Shown: in pieces, positions 1 through 9,082 of the stretch
How the letters are laid out: the number at the start of each line of letters is the position of its first letter
How positions within the stretch are numbered: position 1 is the stretch's first letter
Assembly: GCA_015068305.1 (NCBI GenBank)
Contig: SVKV01000006.1
Span: 1-64,000, forward strand
Length of the DNA stretch: 64,000 nt
DNA from: Oscillospiraceae bacterium
GTDB taxonomy: Bacteria > Bacillota > Clostridia > Oscillospirales > Oscillospiraceae
Reading direction: 5' to 3'
Notes under the pieces: model-generated
Database searches by the model: none
What the model was told of the DNA's origin: nothing
What the model saw: only the letters and a program-made list of their open reading frames with translations
Program-made: the position numbers and the translations under genes

Positions 1-9
1 CAAAGTATT

Positions 10-55
10 GATTTTCCCTGATGTGATATGATACAATATGACAGAAGGGAAAATC
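10..55. repeat. 10-bp perfect inverted repeat (gattttccct / agggaaaatc) around an AT-rich loop; possible interspersed element
   Basis: Arms 10-19 and 46-55 are exact reverse complements; gatatgata occurs in the loop and again just upstream of the first CDS. Confidence 0.5.
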
Positions 56-119
56 CCCTAAAGTGTTGAGATAACGCAATCTGACACGATATGATAAGTT
101 GAGGAGGCATTTCCCCACC

Positions 120-584
120 ATGAAGCCTCTGGATACTCCGAAGAAGGATGAAACTGCTGCGCCCAAGGCTGCACCTGTGGCTGAAGTGAAGGAGGAAGCT
201 CCCGTAATCGATTTCTCCAAGGTGGAGGTTGAGCCCCTGTTTGCCGACTGCGTGGATTTTGAGACCTTCTCCAAGTCCGATTTCCGGGCAGTGAAGGTTC
301 TGACCTGTGAGGCTGTGAAGAAGTCCAAGAAGCTTCTGAAGTTTACCCTCAATGACGGCACTGAGAACGAGCGTGTGATCCTCAGCGGCATCCACGCCTA
401 CTATGAGCCGGAAGAGCTGATCGGCAAGACCCTGGTTGCCATCACCAATCTGCCTCCCAGACCCATGATGGGCATCGAATCCTGCGGTATGCTGCTGTCT
501 GCTGTCCATAAGGAAGAGGGCGAAGAGCGCCTCAACCTGCTGATGCTGGATGAGCGGATCCCCGCCGGTGCAAAACTGTATTAA
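120..584 (+). CDS. Standalone tRNA-binding (MetRS C-terminal / Trbp111-like OB-fold) domain protein
   Basis: FxKSDFRAVKVLTCEAVKKSKKLLKFTLNDG...GIHAYYEPEELIGKTLVAITNLPPRPMMGIESCGMLL is the MetRS C-terminal OB-fold signature; ATG at 120 preferred to the TTG at 99; in-frame stop at 72-74. Confidence 0.8.
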   Translation: MKPLDTPKKDETAAPKAAPVAEVKEEAPVIDFSKVEVEPLFADCVDFETFSKSDFRAVKVLTCEAVKKSKKLLKFTLNDGTENERVILSGIHAYYEPEELIGKTLVAITNLPPRPMMGIESCGMLLSAVHKEEGEERLNLLMLDERIPAGAKLY

Positions 585-590
585 TTATAA

Positions 591-624
591 AGGCCTGTAC
601 ATCTCCGGATGTACAGGCCTTTTC
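591..624 (+). terminator. Rho-independent terminator
   Basis: aggcctgtacat-ctccgg-atgtacaggcct followed by a T-rich run. Confidence 0.85.
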
Positions 625-756
625 TCTGCTTATGGAGTATGAACAAATGGATCGGTTGCGTAACTCCTAATAAACAAGGAAAATTGTATATCATACTGTA
701 ATTACACTGGTTACTTGAACCATGTTTTGCCGATACTGCCAAGTTTTTATTATGTG

Positions 757-785
757 TTGAAAAAGCAGGGAGACTGTGCTATAAT
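757..785 (+). promoter_or_regulatory. Sigma70/A-type promoter upstream of the sugar transferase
   Basis: TTGAAA - 17 bp - TATAAT. Confidence 0.75.
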
Positions 786-849
786 CATAAAATATAATAG
801 TATAACTATGTAATTCTTGAAATGATACTGTACTGAGGATCGATTGTTC

Positions 850-2220
850 ATGAAAAACAGAGACCAATATAAAAGACTGCTGTTGGCCGCCGCCACAGCT
901 GTGATACTTGCAATGCAGACCGGCCTCTTTGCGGCGGTTTGGTTCACTTGCTATAAAAATGCCGGCGCACAATTTTTTGTCAGAGGCAATTATGCCGTGG
1001 TTGCACTGTACGCACTGATGGTGTTTTTCTTCAACCATATTTTTGGCGGCTTTAAAATTGGAAGGGCACGGGTGTTCGAGGTTTTCTATTCACAGATTTT
1101 CTCGATTCTCTTTGCCAACACGATTACTTACCTGCAGCTGTGTCTGATTTGCCGCTGGAGACTGATGGAAAATCTGATGCCACTGGTATTTATGACGGTT
1201 GTGGAACTGGTACTGGTTTTGGGATGGAGCTTCTTTACCAGATGGGTTTATTCCATACTGTACCCCCCCAGAAAAATGCTGCTGGTTTACGGTGCCTATA
1301 GCCCCGATAATCTGATCAAAAAAATCCAGACCCGGGAGGACCGCTACGATATACAGGATGTGATTTCCATCGATGAGGATTTTGAATGCATCAAGGAGCG
1401 TATCCTGAAAAACGGGAATGTGGTTCTGACAGATATCCCGGCCCATACACGTAATGAGATTCTGAAATTCTGCTTTGAGAATGACATCAGATGCTACTGC
1501 GTTCCCAAAATCTCTGACGTGATGATCCGAAGCGCAGATACCATTCAGTTGATGGATACGACACTTCTGCTGTTCCGGAATATTGGACTGGCTGCTGACC
1601 AGCGGGTACTGAAACGGTTGTTTGATGTCATTGCATCTTTGATTGCAATTATTGTTGCGTCACCGGTCATGCTTCTCATTGCCTGCTGCATCAAGCTATA
1701 CGACGGCGGTCCTGTATTATTTACCCAGGATCGGCTGACGGAGGGTGGAAAGGTATTCAAGGTGTATAAATTCCGCAGCATGTGCGTGGCAGAGGATTCC
1801 TCTGAGTACATTATGACCCGAAAGAATGACAGCAGAGTGACACCAATCGGCAAGATCATCCGCAACATCCATTTCGATGAGCTGCCTCAGCTGTTTAACA
1901 TTCTCAAGGGCGATATGTCCATTGTGGGGCCCCGGCCGGAATGCCCGAATCTGGCAGAAGAATACAAGCAGATCATTCCCCAGTTTGATTACCGTCTGAA
2001 AGTGAAGGCGGGACTGACCGGCTATGCACAGGTATACGGCAAGTACAATACAACGCCTTACGAAAAATTAAAACTGGATCTGCATTATATTGAGAATTAT
2101 TCTTTCCTCCTGGACCTGAAACTGATCATCCTGACCGTAAAGATCCTGTTTCAAAAGGAGAACACAGAGGGAATTGAGGAATGGCAGAAGTCTGCTGCGG
2201 ATCCGTCTGCAAAGAAGTAA
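850..2220 (+). CDS. Polyprenyl-phosphate sugar-1-phosphate transferase (initiating exopolysaccharide sugar transferase)
   Basis: N-terminal transmembrane segments; C-terminal KRLFDVIASLIAIIVASPVMLLIA...KVYKFRSM...DELPQLFNILKGDMSIVGPRPE...KAGLTGYAQV. Confidence 0.9.
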   Translation: MKNRDQYKRLLLAAATAVILAMQTGLFAAVWFTCYKNAGAQFFVRGNYAVVALYALMVFFFNHIFGGFKIGRARVFEVFYSQIFSILFANTITYLQLCLICRWRLMENLMPLVFMTVVELVLVLGWSFFTRWVYSILYPPRKMLLVYGAYSPDNLIKKIQTREDRYDIQDVISIDEDFECIKERILKNGNVVLTDIPAHTRNEILKFCFENDIRCYCVPKISDVMIRSADTIQLMDTTLLLFRNIGLAADQRVLKRLFDVIASLIAIIVASPVMLLIACCIKLYDGGPVLFTQDRLTEGGKVFKVYKFRSMCVAEDSSEYIMTRKNDSRVTPIGKIIRNIHFDELPQLFNILKGDMSIVGPRPECPNLAEEYKQIIPQFDYRLKVKAGLTGYAQVYGKYNTTPYEKLKLDLHYIENYSFLLDLKLIILTVKILFQKENTEGIEEWQKSAADPSAKK

Positions 2221-2247
2221 GATAACGGAGAATAATGGGGTACTGAT

Positions 2248-3015
2248 ATGAACGAACCGCTTGTTTCCGTAATTATGCCTGCATACAAATGCGCATCTAC
2301 CATCCGGGCTGCGATTGATTCTGTGCTGCTCCAGAATGTTCCGCTGGAACTGCTTGTGATTGATGACTGCTCACCGGAGCTCCTGGATGAGGCGCTTGAT
2401 CCGTATCGGAATGAGGAACGGGTGAAATTCTACAGAAATGAGCAGAATCTGGGTGCAGCAGCATCCCGAAACTGGGGTGTCACACTGGCTCGCGCACCGT
2501 ATATTGCATTTCTGGATGCAGATGATATCTGGAAACCGGAAAAGCTTGAAAAGCAGATTTCACTTCTGGATGAAACGGGGCTTGTCTTATGTGCCACAGG
2601 CAGGGAACTGATGGATCCCGATGGCCGGCTGACCGGTCGTGTCATTCCGGTTCCGGAGAGAATTACCTATCGGGAACTGCTGAAGCATAACTGTATCAAC
2701 TGCTCCTCTGTTGTGATGAGAACGGAGGCAGCCCGGGAATTCCCGATGGAGCATGAGGATGCCCATGAAGATTACATCATGTGGCTTAGGGTCTTGCAAA
2801 AATACCAGTATGCCTGCGGGATCAATGAACCCTTGCTGAAGTATCGGCTTACCAATACGGGAAAATCCGGCAGCAAGCTCCATTCTGCCCAAATGACATT
2901 CCGGGTATATCGCTGCATGGGGTTCGGGCTGTGTAAATCTGCTGCGCTTTTTTCCAGCTATGCGGTTCACGGTGTGATGAAATATGCCCTCAGCTATTTG
3001 GGAGACAGAAAATGA
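2248..3015 (+). CDS. Glycosyltransferase family 2
   Basis: PLVSVIMPAYKCASTIRAAIDSVL...LLVIDDCS...NLGAAASRNWG...IAFLDADDIW. Confidence 0.9.
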   Translation: MNEPLVSVIMPAYKCASTIRAAIDSVLLQNVPLELLVIDDCSPELLDEALDPYRNEERVKFYRNEQNLGAAASRNWGVTLARAPYIAFLDADDIWKPEKLEKQISLLDETGLVLCATGRELMDPDGRLTGRVIPVPERITYRELLKHNCINCSSVVMRTEAAREFPMEHEDAHEDYIMWLRVLQKYQYACGINEPLLKYRLTNTGKSGSKLHSAQMTFRVYRCMGFGLCKSAALFSSYAVHGVMKYALSYLGDRK

Positions 3016-3806
3016 AGCTTGATATTCTTTTGTCCTGTGTGAATCAGCAGGATGACCGGTTGATTCGCAGTTCCCGGATCACGGGAAATGCCGTGGTGAT
3101 CAATCAGTGCGGTAATAATGATCTGCGTTCCTGGAAAACCGAAGGCGGAACAGTCCGCTGGTTCGACTCTGCCACAAGAGGATTAACGGTTAGCAGAAAT
3201 CTCGCGCTGGAGAAGTCCGATGCGGATGTCTGTCTGCTGTGCGATGATGACGAGATGTTTGTTCCGGATTATGAAGACCTGATTTGCAAGGCTTATGAAG
3301 CATTGCCCCAGGCGGATGTGATCATTTTTAAGATGGTTGGAAGGGCATCTTCTCTTGAGAACCGGATTATGGAACTGAAGTTTCCCAAGACCATGCACGT
3401 TAGTTCCTGGCAGATTTCTTTCCGCAGGGAGAGTCTTCTGCGAACCGGTGTCCGGTTTGACGAATTGATGGGCGCAGGAACCGGAAACGGTGCGGAGGAA
3501 GAACTGAAGTTTCTGGTGGATTGCCAGAAAGCCGGTCTGAAGATCTGGTATGTTCCGGAGGAAATTGCCTCCGTAGCCCAGACAGAGTCCACCTGGTTTA
3601 AAGGCTTTGATGAATCGTTCTTCTATAACCGGGGTGCTACCACCCGCTATATTCTGGGATGGCCCCTTGCGGTTGCATACGGAATTTACTATGTGATAAA
3701 GAAAAGACCTATGTATACCGGGGACATCTCACCGAAGAAGGCATTCGACGCTCTTTTTCGTGGAATTCGGGAGAATAGAATCGGAAAACAAGCTGGGATG
3801 AAGTGA
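3012..3806 (+). CDS. Glycosyltransferase family 2 / GT-A fold
   Basis: TRGLTVSRNLAL...DADVCLLCDDDE GT-A motifs; ATGA overlap with the previous gene. Confidence 0.75.
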   Translation: MKLDILLSCVNQQDDRLIRSSRITGNAVVINQCGNNDLRSWKTEGGTVRWFDSATRGLTVSRNLALEKSDADVCLLCDDDEMFVPDYEDLICKAYEALPQADVIIFKMVGRASSLENRIMELKFPKTMHVSSWQISFRRESLLRTGVRFDELMGAGTGNGAEEELKFLVDCQKAGLKIWYVPEEIASVAQTESTWFKGFDESFFYNRGATTRYILGWPLAVAYGIYYVIKKRPMYTGDISPKKAFDALFRGIRENRIGKQAGMK

Positions 3807-3831
3807 GCGGTCCCGAAGAAAGAGTTTTGCT

Positions 3832-4866
3832 ATGAAAGTTTTATCACTGATTGTTCCGTCCTATAACAGCGAACAGTTTTTAGATAAGGTAATTCCGTCC
3901 TTTCTGCATCCTGAGGTGATTGATAAGCTGGATATCATCGTTGTCAACGATGGTTCCAAAGATGCAACACCTGAGATTGCAAAAAAATACTGTGACGACT
4001 ATCCAGATTCGGTCCGGCTGATTAATCAGGAAAATAAGGGGCATGGCGGTGCACTGAATACGGGCTGCGCTGCGGCAGTTGGAAAGTATCTGAAAGTAGT
4101 TGATGCTGACGACTGGGTGGAAACGGAGAATCTGCCTGCGTTTATCAGTTTGCTGGAGGACTGTGTCAGCGATGTGGTTCTGACCCATCACCATACCGTC
4201 GATATCTCCAGCGGGGAAATAAAAAAATGGAAGAGTTACCCCGAGCAGTTTGGAAGAAGCTATACCATGGAGGAAATCATGGGTCAGTGGAAGAACTTTG
4301 ACAGAAGTCTGACTTTCCACGGAATCACATACTCCACGGAATTCTATCACCGCAACGGCATTCAACTGTCAGAGCACGTGTTCTATGAAGACCATGAATT
4401 TGCAACATTTCCCTGCTGCATGGCAAAAAGTATCACGCCATTTGATTTATTTATTTATGACTATCGCATCGGCGATGTGCAGCAAAGTGTTTCCAACGAG
4501 AATCAGCTTCGCAGAATCGGTCATACAGAGACGGTTTTGCGGCGTTTCGTCCGGGAGTATTATAACCTTCCGCTGGAAAAAGATGATGCCGGACGGAGTT
4601 ACGTGTGTATGAAAGCCCAGGGCTTGCTCATGAGTTATCTGACAACGGTCATGCTGGTGCATCCTGACCGGAAGCAGGGAAGAATGATGGGCGCCCGGAT
4701 GATGGACTATTTTAAAGAGAATTTACCTGATACATGGGAATTGTCCTTCAAACAGTACCAGGCATTCCGCATCATGAATGTTCTTTCTATACAAAAGCAA
4801 ACTTTTGAATCTATGTTGCACTCGCGAGTTTTCAATTGGTTGCGGCATAGTCGTGATTTTGAATAA
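3832..4866 (+). CDS. Glycosyltransferase family 2
   Basis: LSLIVPSYNSEQFLDKVIPSF...IIVVNDGSKD...NKGHGGALNTG...VDADDW. Confidence 0.88.
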   Translation: MKVLSLIVPSYNSEQFLDKVIPSFLHPEVIDKLDIIVVNDGSKDATPEIAKKYCDDYPDSVRLINQENKGHGGALNTGCAAAVGKYLKVVDADDWVETENLPAFISLLEDCVSDVVLTHHHTVDISSGEIKKWKSYPEQFGRSYTMEEIMGQWKNFDRSLTFHGITYSTEFYHRNGIQLSEHVFYEDHEFATFPCCMAKSITPFDLFIYDYRIGDVQQSVSNENQLRRIGHTETVLRRFVREYYNLPLEKDDAGRSYVCMKAQGLLMSYLTTVMLVHPDRKQGRMMGARMMDYFKENLPDTWELSFKQYQAFRIMNVLSIQKQTFESMLHSRVFNWLRHSRDFE

Positions 4867-4875
4867 GGAGAAATT

Positions 4876-5676
4876 ATGAATAAGTCAAGTAGTAAGATTG
4901 TCCAGTATGTCCAGGAATTCTGGAAATACCGGGATTTGTTGAAGCTGCTTGTTAGCAGAGATATTAAACTCAAATACCGCAGAAGCTTTCTGGGTTATAT
5001 ATGGAGCGTTTTGAATCCGCTGCTGATCATGGTTGTTATGACGGTGGTGTTCTCAACCATGTTCAAGCGGAATATCGATAATTTCCCGGTCTATCTGTTT
5101 TGCGGTCAGCTGCTGTTCAACTTTATGAACTCATCCACCCACCAGGCTATTTTTTCAATTACCGGTAATGCAGCACTGCTGAAGAAAACCTATGTCCCTA
5201 AGTATATTTTTACAATTGCAAAAATCACCAGCGGCATGATTGATATGGTATTTTCTTTAGGTGCATTGGTTATTGTCATGCTGGTTACCCGGGCGAAGAT
5301 TTCCTGGACTGCGCTGCTGTTCCCGTTTGTACTGCTGCAGCTGTATCTGTTCTGCATTGGCCTTGGCCTGTTCCTGGCGCAGGGCAATGTGTTTTTTAAG
5401 GATATCCAGTATATTTATAATGCGATTACCACGGCATGGATGTATCTGACACCGATTTTCTATCCAATTGAGGCTTTGCCCGAATGGCTGTGCTGGTGCG
5501 TGAAGCATTTCAACCCGATGTATTTTTATGTCGGTCAATTTCGGGACCTGGTTTGGACCGGTACCGTTCCCGGTCCATTGATTACGCTTGCAGGATGGGG
5601 TGCTGCTGTGCTGATGCTGACAGTTGGTACATGGAGCTTCATGCGTTCTAAAGATAAGTTTATTCTGTATATTTAA
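4876..5676 (+). CDS. ABC-2 type polysaccharide export permease (Wzm/TagG-like)
   Basis: LLVSRDIKLKYRRSFLGYIWSVLNPLLIMVVM; multiple TM segments; next to the ATPase. Confidence 0.9.
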   Translation: MNKSSSKIVQYVQEFWKYRDLLKLLVSRDIKLKYRRSFLGYIWSVLNPLLIMVVMTVVFSTMFKRNIDNFPVYLFCGQLLFNFMNSSTHQAIFSITGNAALLKKTYVPKYIFTIAKITSGMIDMVFSLGALVIVMLVTRAKISWTALLFPFVLLQLYLFCIGLGLFLAQGNVFFKDIQYIYNAITTAWMYLTPIFYPIEALPEWLCWCVKHFNPMYFYVGQFRDLVWTGTVPGPLITLAGWGAAVLMLTVGTWSFMRSKDKFILYI

Positions 5677-5690
5677 TTAGGAGAACTGTT

Positions 5691-6437
5691 ATGGATGAGA
5701 AACGGGTCATGATTGACGTAGACCATGTGACAATCCGATTCAACCTTGCCAACCAAAAGGTAGATAATCTGAAAGAATACTTCATTAAGCTGATCAAAAG
5801 AGAACTGATGTTCCAGGAATTCCTGGCTGTAAAGGATGTGAGCTTCCAGGTCCGCCAGGGTGAAGCCTGGGGCCTGATCGGAACTAACGGTTCCGGAAAG
5901 TCAACCATGCTCAAGGCAATCAGCGGAATCCTGAAACCCTATAAGGGAACCATTTCGGTTAACGGTAGTGTGGCACCTTTGATTGAACTGGGTGCAGGCT
6001 TTGACCAGGAAATGACAGCCCGGGAGAATATTTTCCTTAACGGCTGTGTGCTAGGACACTCGGAACAGTTCATGCGGGAGCATTTTGATGAGATCGTGGA
6101 CTTTGCGGAGATTCGCGATTTTCTGGATTCGCCCATTAAAAATTACTCATCCGGTATGAAAGCACGGTTGGGCTTTTCCGTAGCGACGATGGTCAAACCG
6201 GATATCCTGATTGTGGATGAGATTTTGTCTGTGGGAGACTATAAGTTCAAGCAGAAGTGCATGAAGCGAATGAAGGAACTTCTTAGCGGCGGTACGACGC
6301 TGCTGTTTGTGTCCCATAATATTGATGAAGTTAAACGCCTGTGCGACCATGCAATTTGGATCCATAAGGGCGAGGCAAAGATGATCGGCGAAGCCAAAAC
6401 CGTGTGCGACACCTATATGGAAGAAATGAAGAAATAA
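5691..6437 (+). CDS. ABC transporter ATP-binding protein, polysaccharide export (Wzt/TagH-like, no C-terminal glycan-binding extension)
   Basis: GLIGTNGSGKST (Walker A), NYSSGMKARLGFSVA (signature), DILIVDEILSVGD (Walker B). Confidence 0.92.
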   Translation: MDEKRVMIDVDHVTIRFNLANQKVDNLKEYFIKLIKRELMFQEFLAVKDVSFQVRQGEAWGLIGTNGSGKSTMLKAISGILKPYKGTISVNGSVAPLIELGAGFDQEMTARENIFLNGCVLGHSEQFMREHFDEIVDFAEIRDFLDSPIKNYSSGMKARLGFSVATMVKPDILIVDEILSVGDYKFKQKCMKRMKELLSGGTTLLFVSHNIDEVKRLCDHAIWIHKGEAKMIGEAKTVCDTYMEEMKK

Positions 6438-6548
6438 CGCTGGTATAATGATTGCTGTATATGTCAATGCAGGGGCCCACATATATACTGAAGCAACGCC
6501 GGCTCTGAGAGGATTGGAGTCGGCGTTGCTGCTGCACATATGAAGAAT

Positions 6549-6586
6549 AGTGTGGCAGGTTTCCTTATTAGGAAACCTGCCACACT
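6549..6586. terminator. Perfect 17-bp stem-loop between convergent operons
   Basis: agtgtggcaggtttcct-tatt-aggaaacctgccacact. Confidence 0.7.
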
Positions 6587-6617
6587 TTACATTTAAATAG
6601 AACTGTGCGATGTTTAA

Positions 6618-9062
6618 TCAGTTGTGGTTCAAAAATTTGTTGATTCTCTGCTTAAGTGTCTTTTTTGGGGAGGTGGACTCATCTTGCTTGGTTGTGGAGA
6701 AACCGTTGCCCTGTAGTGCAGGGCAATCCGTTTGCACGGATGCGGGAACAGTAAATCCTGTGTTCAGATAGTTGTCAATTTCTTTCCGGAGATTGGCGAT
6801 ATCATTTTGGTACTTTTCATTTTCAGATTCCAAAGCTTTAACACGATTGGACATGCCGATAAACTTGCGCATATGATCGACATTTAGAGTGCGCATTGTT
6901 TCGATACCTGCTTTTGTCGGGCAAACGAGTGCATTTTCTAACCATGCCATAGCACGTTCTTTTTCGAAATGAATACACCTGTTAACGGCAACGTAGTCGA
7001 TGGGCGCATATGCCCGGTCACTGTTACAGATATCGTCAGGATTCAGGAATAGACGATCTCTCAGGCCGAGGGCATCGGCAACTGTTTCAAAACGAGTGAT
7101 GCCACGGCTTGCGTTGCCTATAGCGGCATAGGGCTTCTCATAAATAATGCCGAAGCAGGTACCATGATGAGAGTCGGTCATAAGGTAGGAACAATTTTTG
7201 ATGTAGTACAGGAACTGACTCGAAGTGATCCTGGGCAGAATCGTACCGACATGCCAATTATTGATGGCATAATTGTGCTCCTTCAATCCCAGAATTGTGA
7301 TAATTTCAAGGTTTTCATGTTCAGCAATCGCTCTTGCGGCTGCTTCCTTTTCGGGGGTTGGGTCAAGAATATAACAAAGAAGATATTTTCGGTCGATTAC
7401 ATCATGAACCTTGTCTGCTACACGGTTATAGTCCTCTTTAGTACAAAGGAAAACAGGATCAATAATCTGGTCTGCATCGATGCCAAACCGTTTCTTACAG
7501 ACATCAATACCGGATTTTTCGCGGACGCTGATAGCATCAAAGCGTTTCAGGAAATCTCCTGCGGTAGCACGGACCTCATCGCTTGCATAAAAATCGCTTT
7601 GGCCAAACGATGTGGAAAATGCAATCTTTTTCTTGTCCTTATCAACAAAATCAAGGAAGAACGTATAGCCAACCAAATCTGTGCTTCCGCCTGTCCACAT
7701 CTGGTCAGAACCTAACATAAAGGAGTCACAGAACTGGTTGAATTCATACATTTTATCAAAGCTGCGGGTTTTGCCGATATGGAAGAACTGGGAAAGAAAA
7801 TCAACGGTATACTTGATTTCAGGCTCCCATGGCGTACCATTCACCTTGGCGATGGGAACCATTAAGACCTGTTTGCCCAGGTTTTCAAGAATTGTACCTA
7901 AAGCATAGTAGGTCAGCGAACTGCCATAGTTAGAGGCAAACCACCAGCCAACAATGCCTACGTCATAACGCATGCCACGGCCATACCATAGTGCTTTGTG
8001 ATAACCATAGTCCTTCAAATGAGAAAAGAAAAACTTTCTGGAAGGGTGAGGAGGGGTCGGATGGCGGAGCTGACCATTAAACTGGCTCATGAAATCCAGA
8101 GGAATAGGTTCGCATAGCTTCATGCGGGAACGCAGTTTCTGGAAGAGCTTCTGTCCGTGTTTTGAGTTGACCAAAACGAGAGACGTACCCTTTCGGTCAT
8201 CATACGAGGGATTATGACGGTGAACCTGCCAGCAGTCTGCCATTGTAATGTCAGCGATACGTTCTGCTCTGGCATAGGGGCAACTGTAGCAATTGGTTCG
8301 ATTGATAATACCGTCCAGGAATCCCTTATACCACATACCTTCGTTCCAGGCAGCTTTTTTTACTTCGCCGTTTTTCAGGTAAACCACGGTGGGCGTAGAC
8401 CAAGTGTAATGTACCTTGTCACGGAAGTCGACCTTTGCAATCTCCTTCCCTTCGGAGAATTCCTTGATAAAGGACTGATAGGCAGTTACGGAATTAGAAC
8501 CGTGGCACACGAGGTCTGCGGTGTACAGATTCTCATATTCCTTACCCAGATAACCATAAAGACCGGCAATCTGACAGGGGCAGCCGGTATATAAAACCAT
8601 GCGTCCCTGATCAAGATACTGTTTTGCCTGCCTGTATGTCAGCTCTGTATCGCTTTGCACATATTTGGATCCACGCAAAGGTGCTAAATCTGCTTTATAC
8701 TCAGCCCAAATATGATGCACGAACTGATAGTCATCTGTGTATGCAGCACCACATACGGCGCCACCATGTTCAAGCACGTAGTCAGCCAACAAAGAGAACA
8801 TGCCACCGGAAGAACTCTTAAGACGAACATCATCTGCAGCCCATACAGCATAGCTTGCAGGCTTATCATGAAACTTCAGCGGATTCAGGGCGGGACAGAC
8901 GTTCTGGCATAAACCGCAGTTAACACATGTATCTGTTACCTTGGGGAAGATAAAACCCTCTTCATCATATTCCATGACGATTGCGTTTGTAGGGCATTTG
9001 TTATAGCAAGCACCACAGCCGGTACATTGATCGTGCGATACCTGATTGATTGTTTTATCCAT
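6618..9062 (-). CDS. Fusion: 2x[4Fe-4S] / F420-hydrogenase beta-like (FrhB) domain + polysaccharide pyruvyltransferase domain + short C-terminal coiled coil
   Basis: CTGCGACYNKCPTNAI...CVNCGLCQNVCPALNP; FrhB-type GCPCQIAGLYGYLGKEYENLYTADLVCHG; then GIVGWWFASNYGSSLTYYALGTIL...GSDQMW...DSHHGTCFGII. Confidence 0.88.
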   Translation of the reverse strand: MDKTINQVSHDQCTGCGACYNKCPTNAIVMEYDEEGFIFPKVTDTCVNCGLCQNVCPALNPLKFHDKPASYAVWAADDVRLKSSSGGMFSLLADYVLEHGGAVCGAAYTDDYQFVHHIWAEYKADLAPLRGSKYVQSDTELTYRQAKQYLDQGRMVLYTGCPCQIAGLYGYLGKEYENLYTADLVCHGSNSVTAYQSFIKEFSEGKEIAKVDFRDKVHYTWSTPTVVYLKNGEVKKAAWNEGMWYKGFLDGIINRTNCYSCPYARAERIADITMADCWQVHRHNPSYDDRKGTSLVLVNSKHGQKLFQKLRSRMKLCEPIPLDFMSQFNGQLRHPTPPHPSRKFFFSHLKDYGYHKALWYGRGMRYDVGIVGWWFASNYGSSLTYYALGTILENLGKQVLMVPIAKVNGTPWEPEIKYTVDFLSQFFHIGKTRSFDKMYEFNQFCDSFMLGSDQMWTGGSTDLVGYTFFLDFVDKDKKKIAFSTSFGQSDFYASDEVRATAGDFLKRFDAISVREKSGIDVCKKRFGIDADQIIDPVFLCTKEDYNRVADKVHDVIDRKYLLCYILDPTPEKEAAARAIAEHENLEIITILGLKEHNYAINNWHVGTILPRITSSQFLYYIKNCSYLMTDSHHGTCFGIIYEKPYAAIGNASRGITRFETVADALGLRDRLFLNPDDICNSDRAYAPIDYVAVNRCIHFEKERAMAWLENALVCPTKAGIETMRTLNVDHMRKFIGMSNRVKALESENEKYQNDIANLRKEIDNYLNTGFTVPASVQTDCPALQGNGFSTTKQDESTSPKKTLKQRINKFLNHN

Positions 9063-9082
9063 AGGGGTCTCCTTTTTGTGGG

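Noticed and set aside
6618-9062. Two separate genes (FrhB-like and pyruvyltransferase)
   Set aside because: Single uninterrupted reading frame with no internal RBS/start obvious; kept as one fusion
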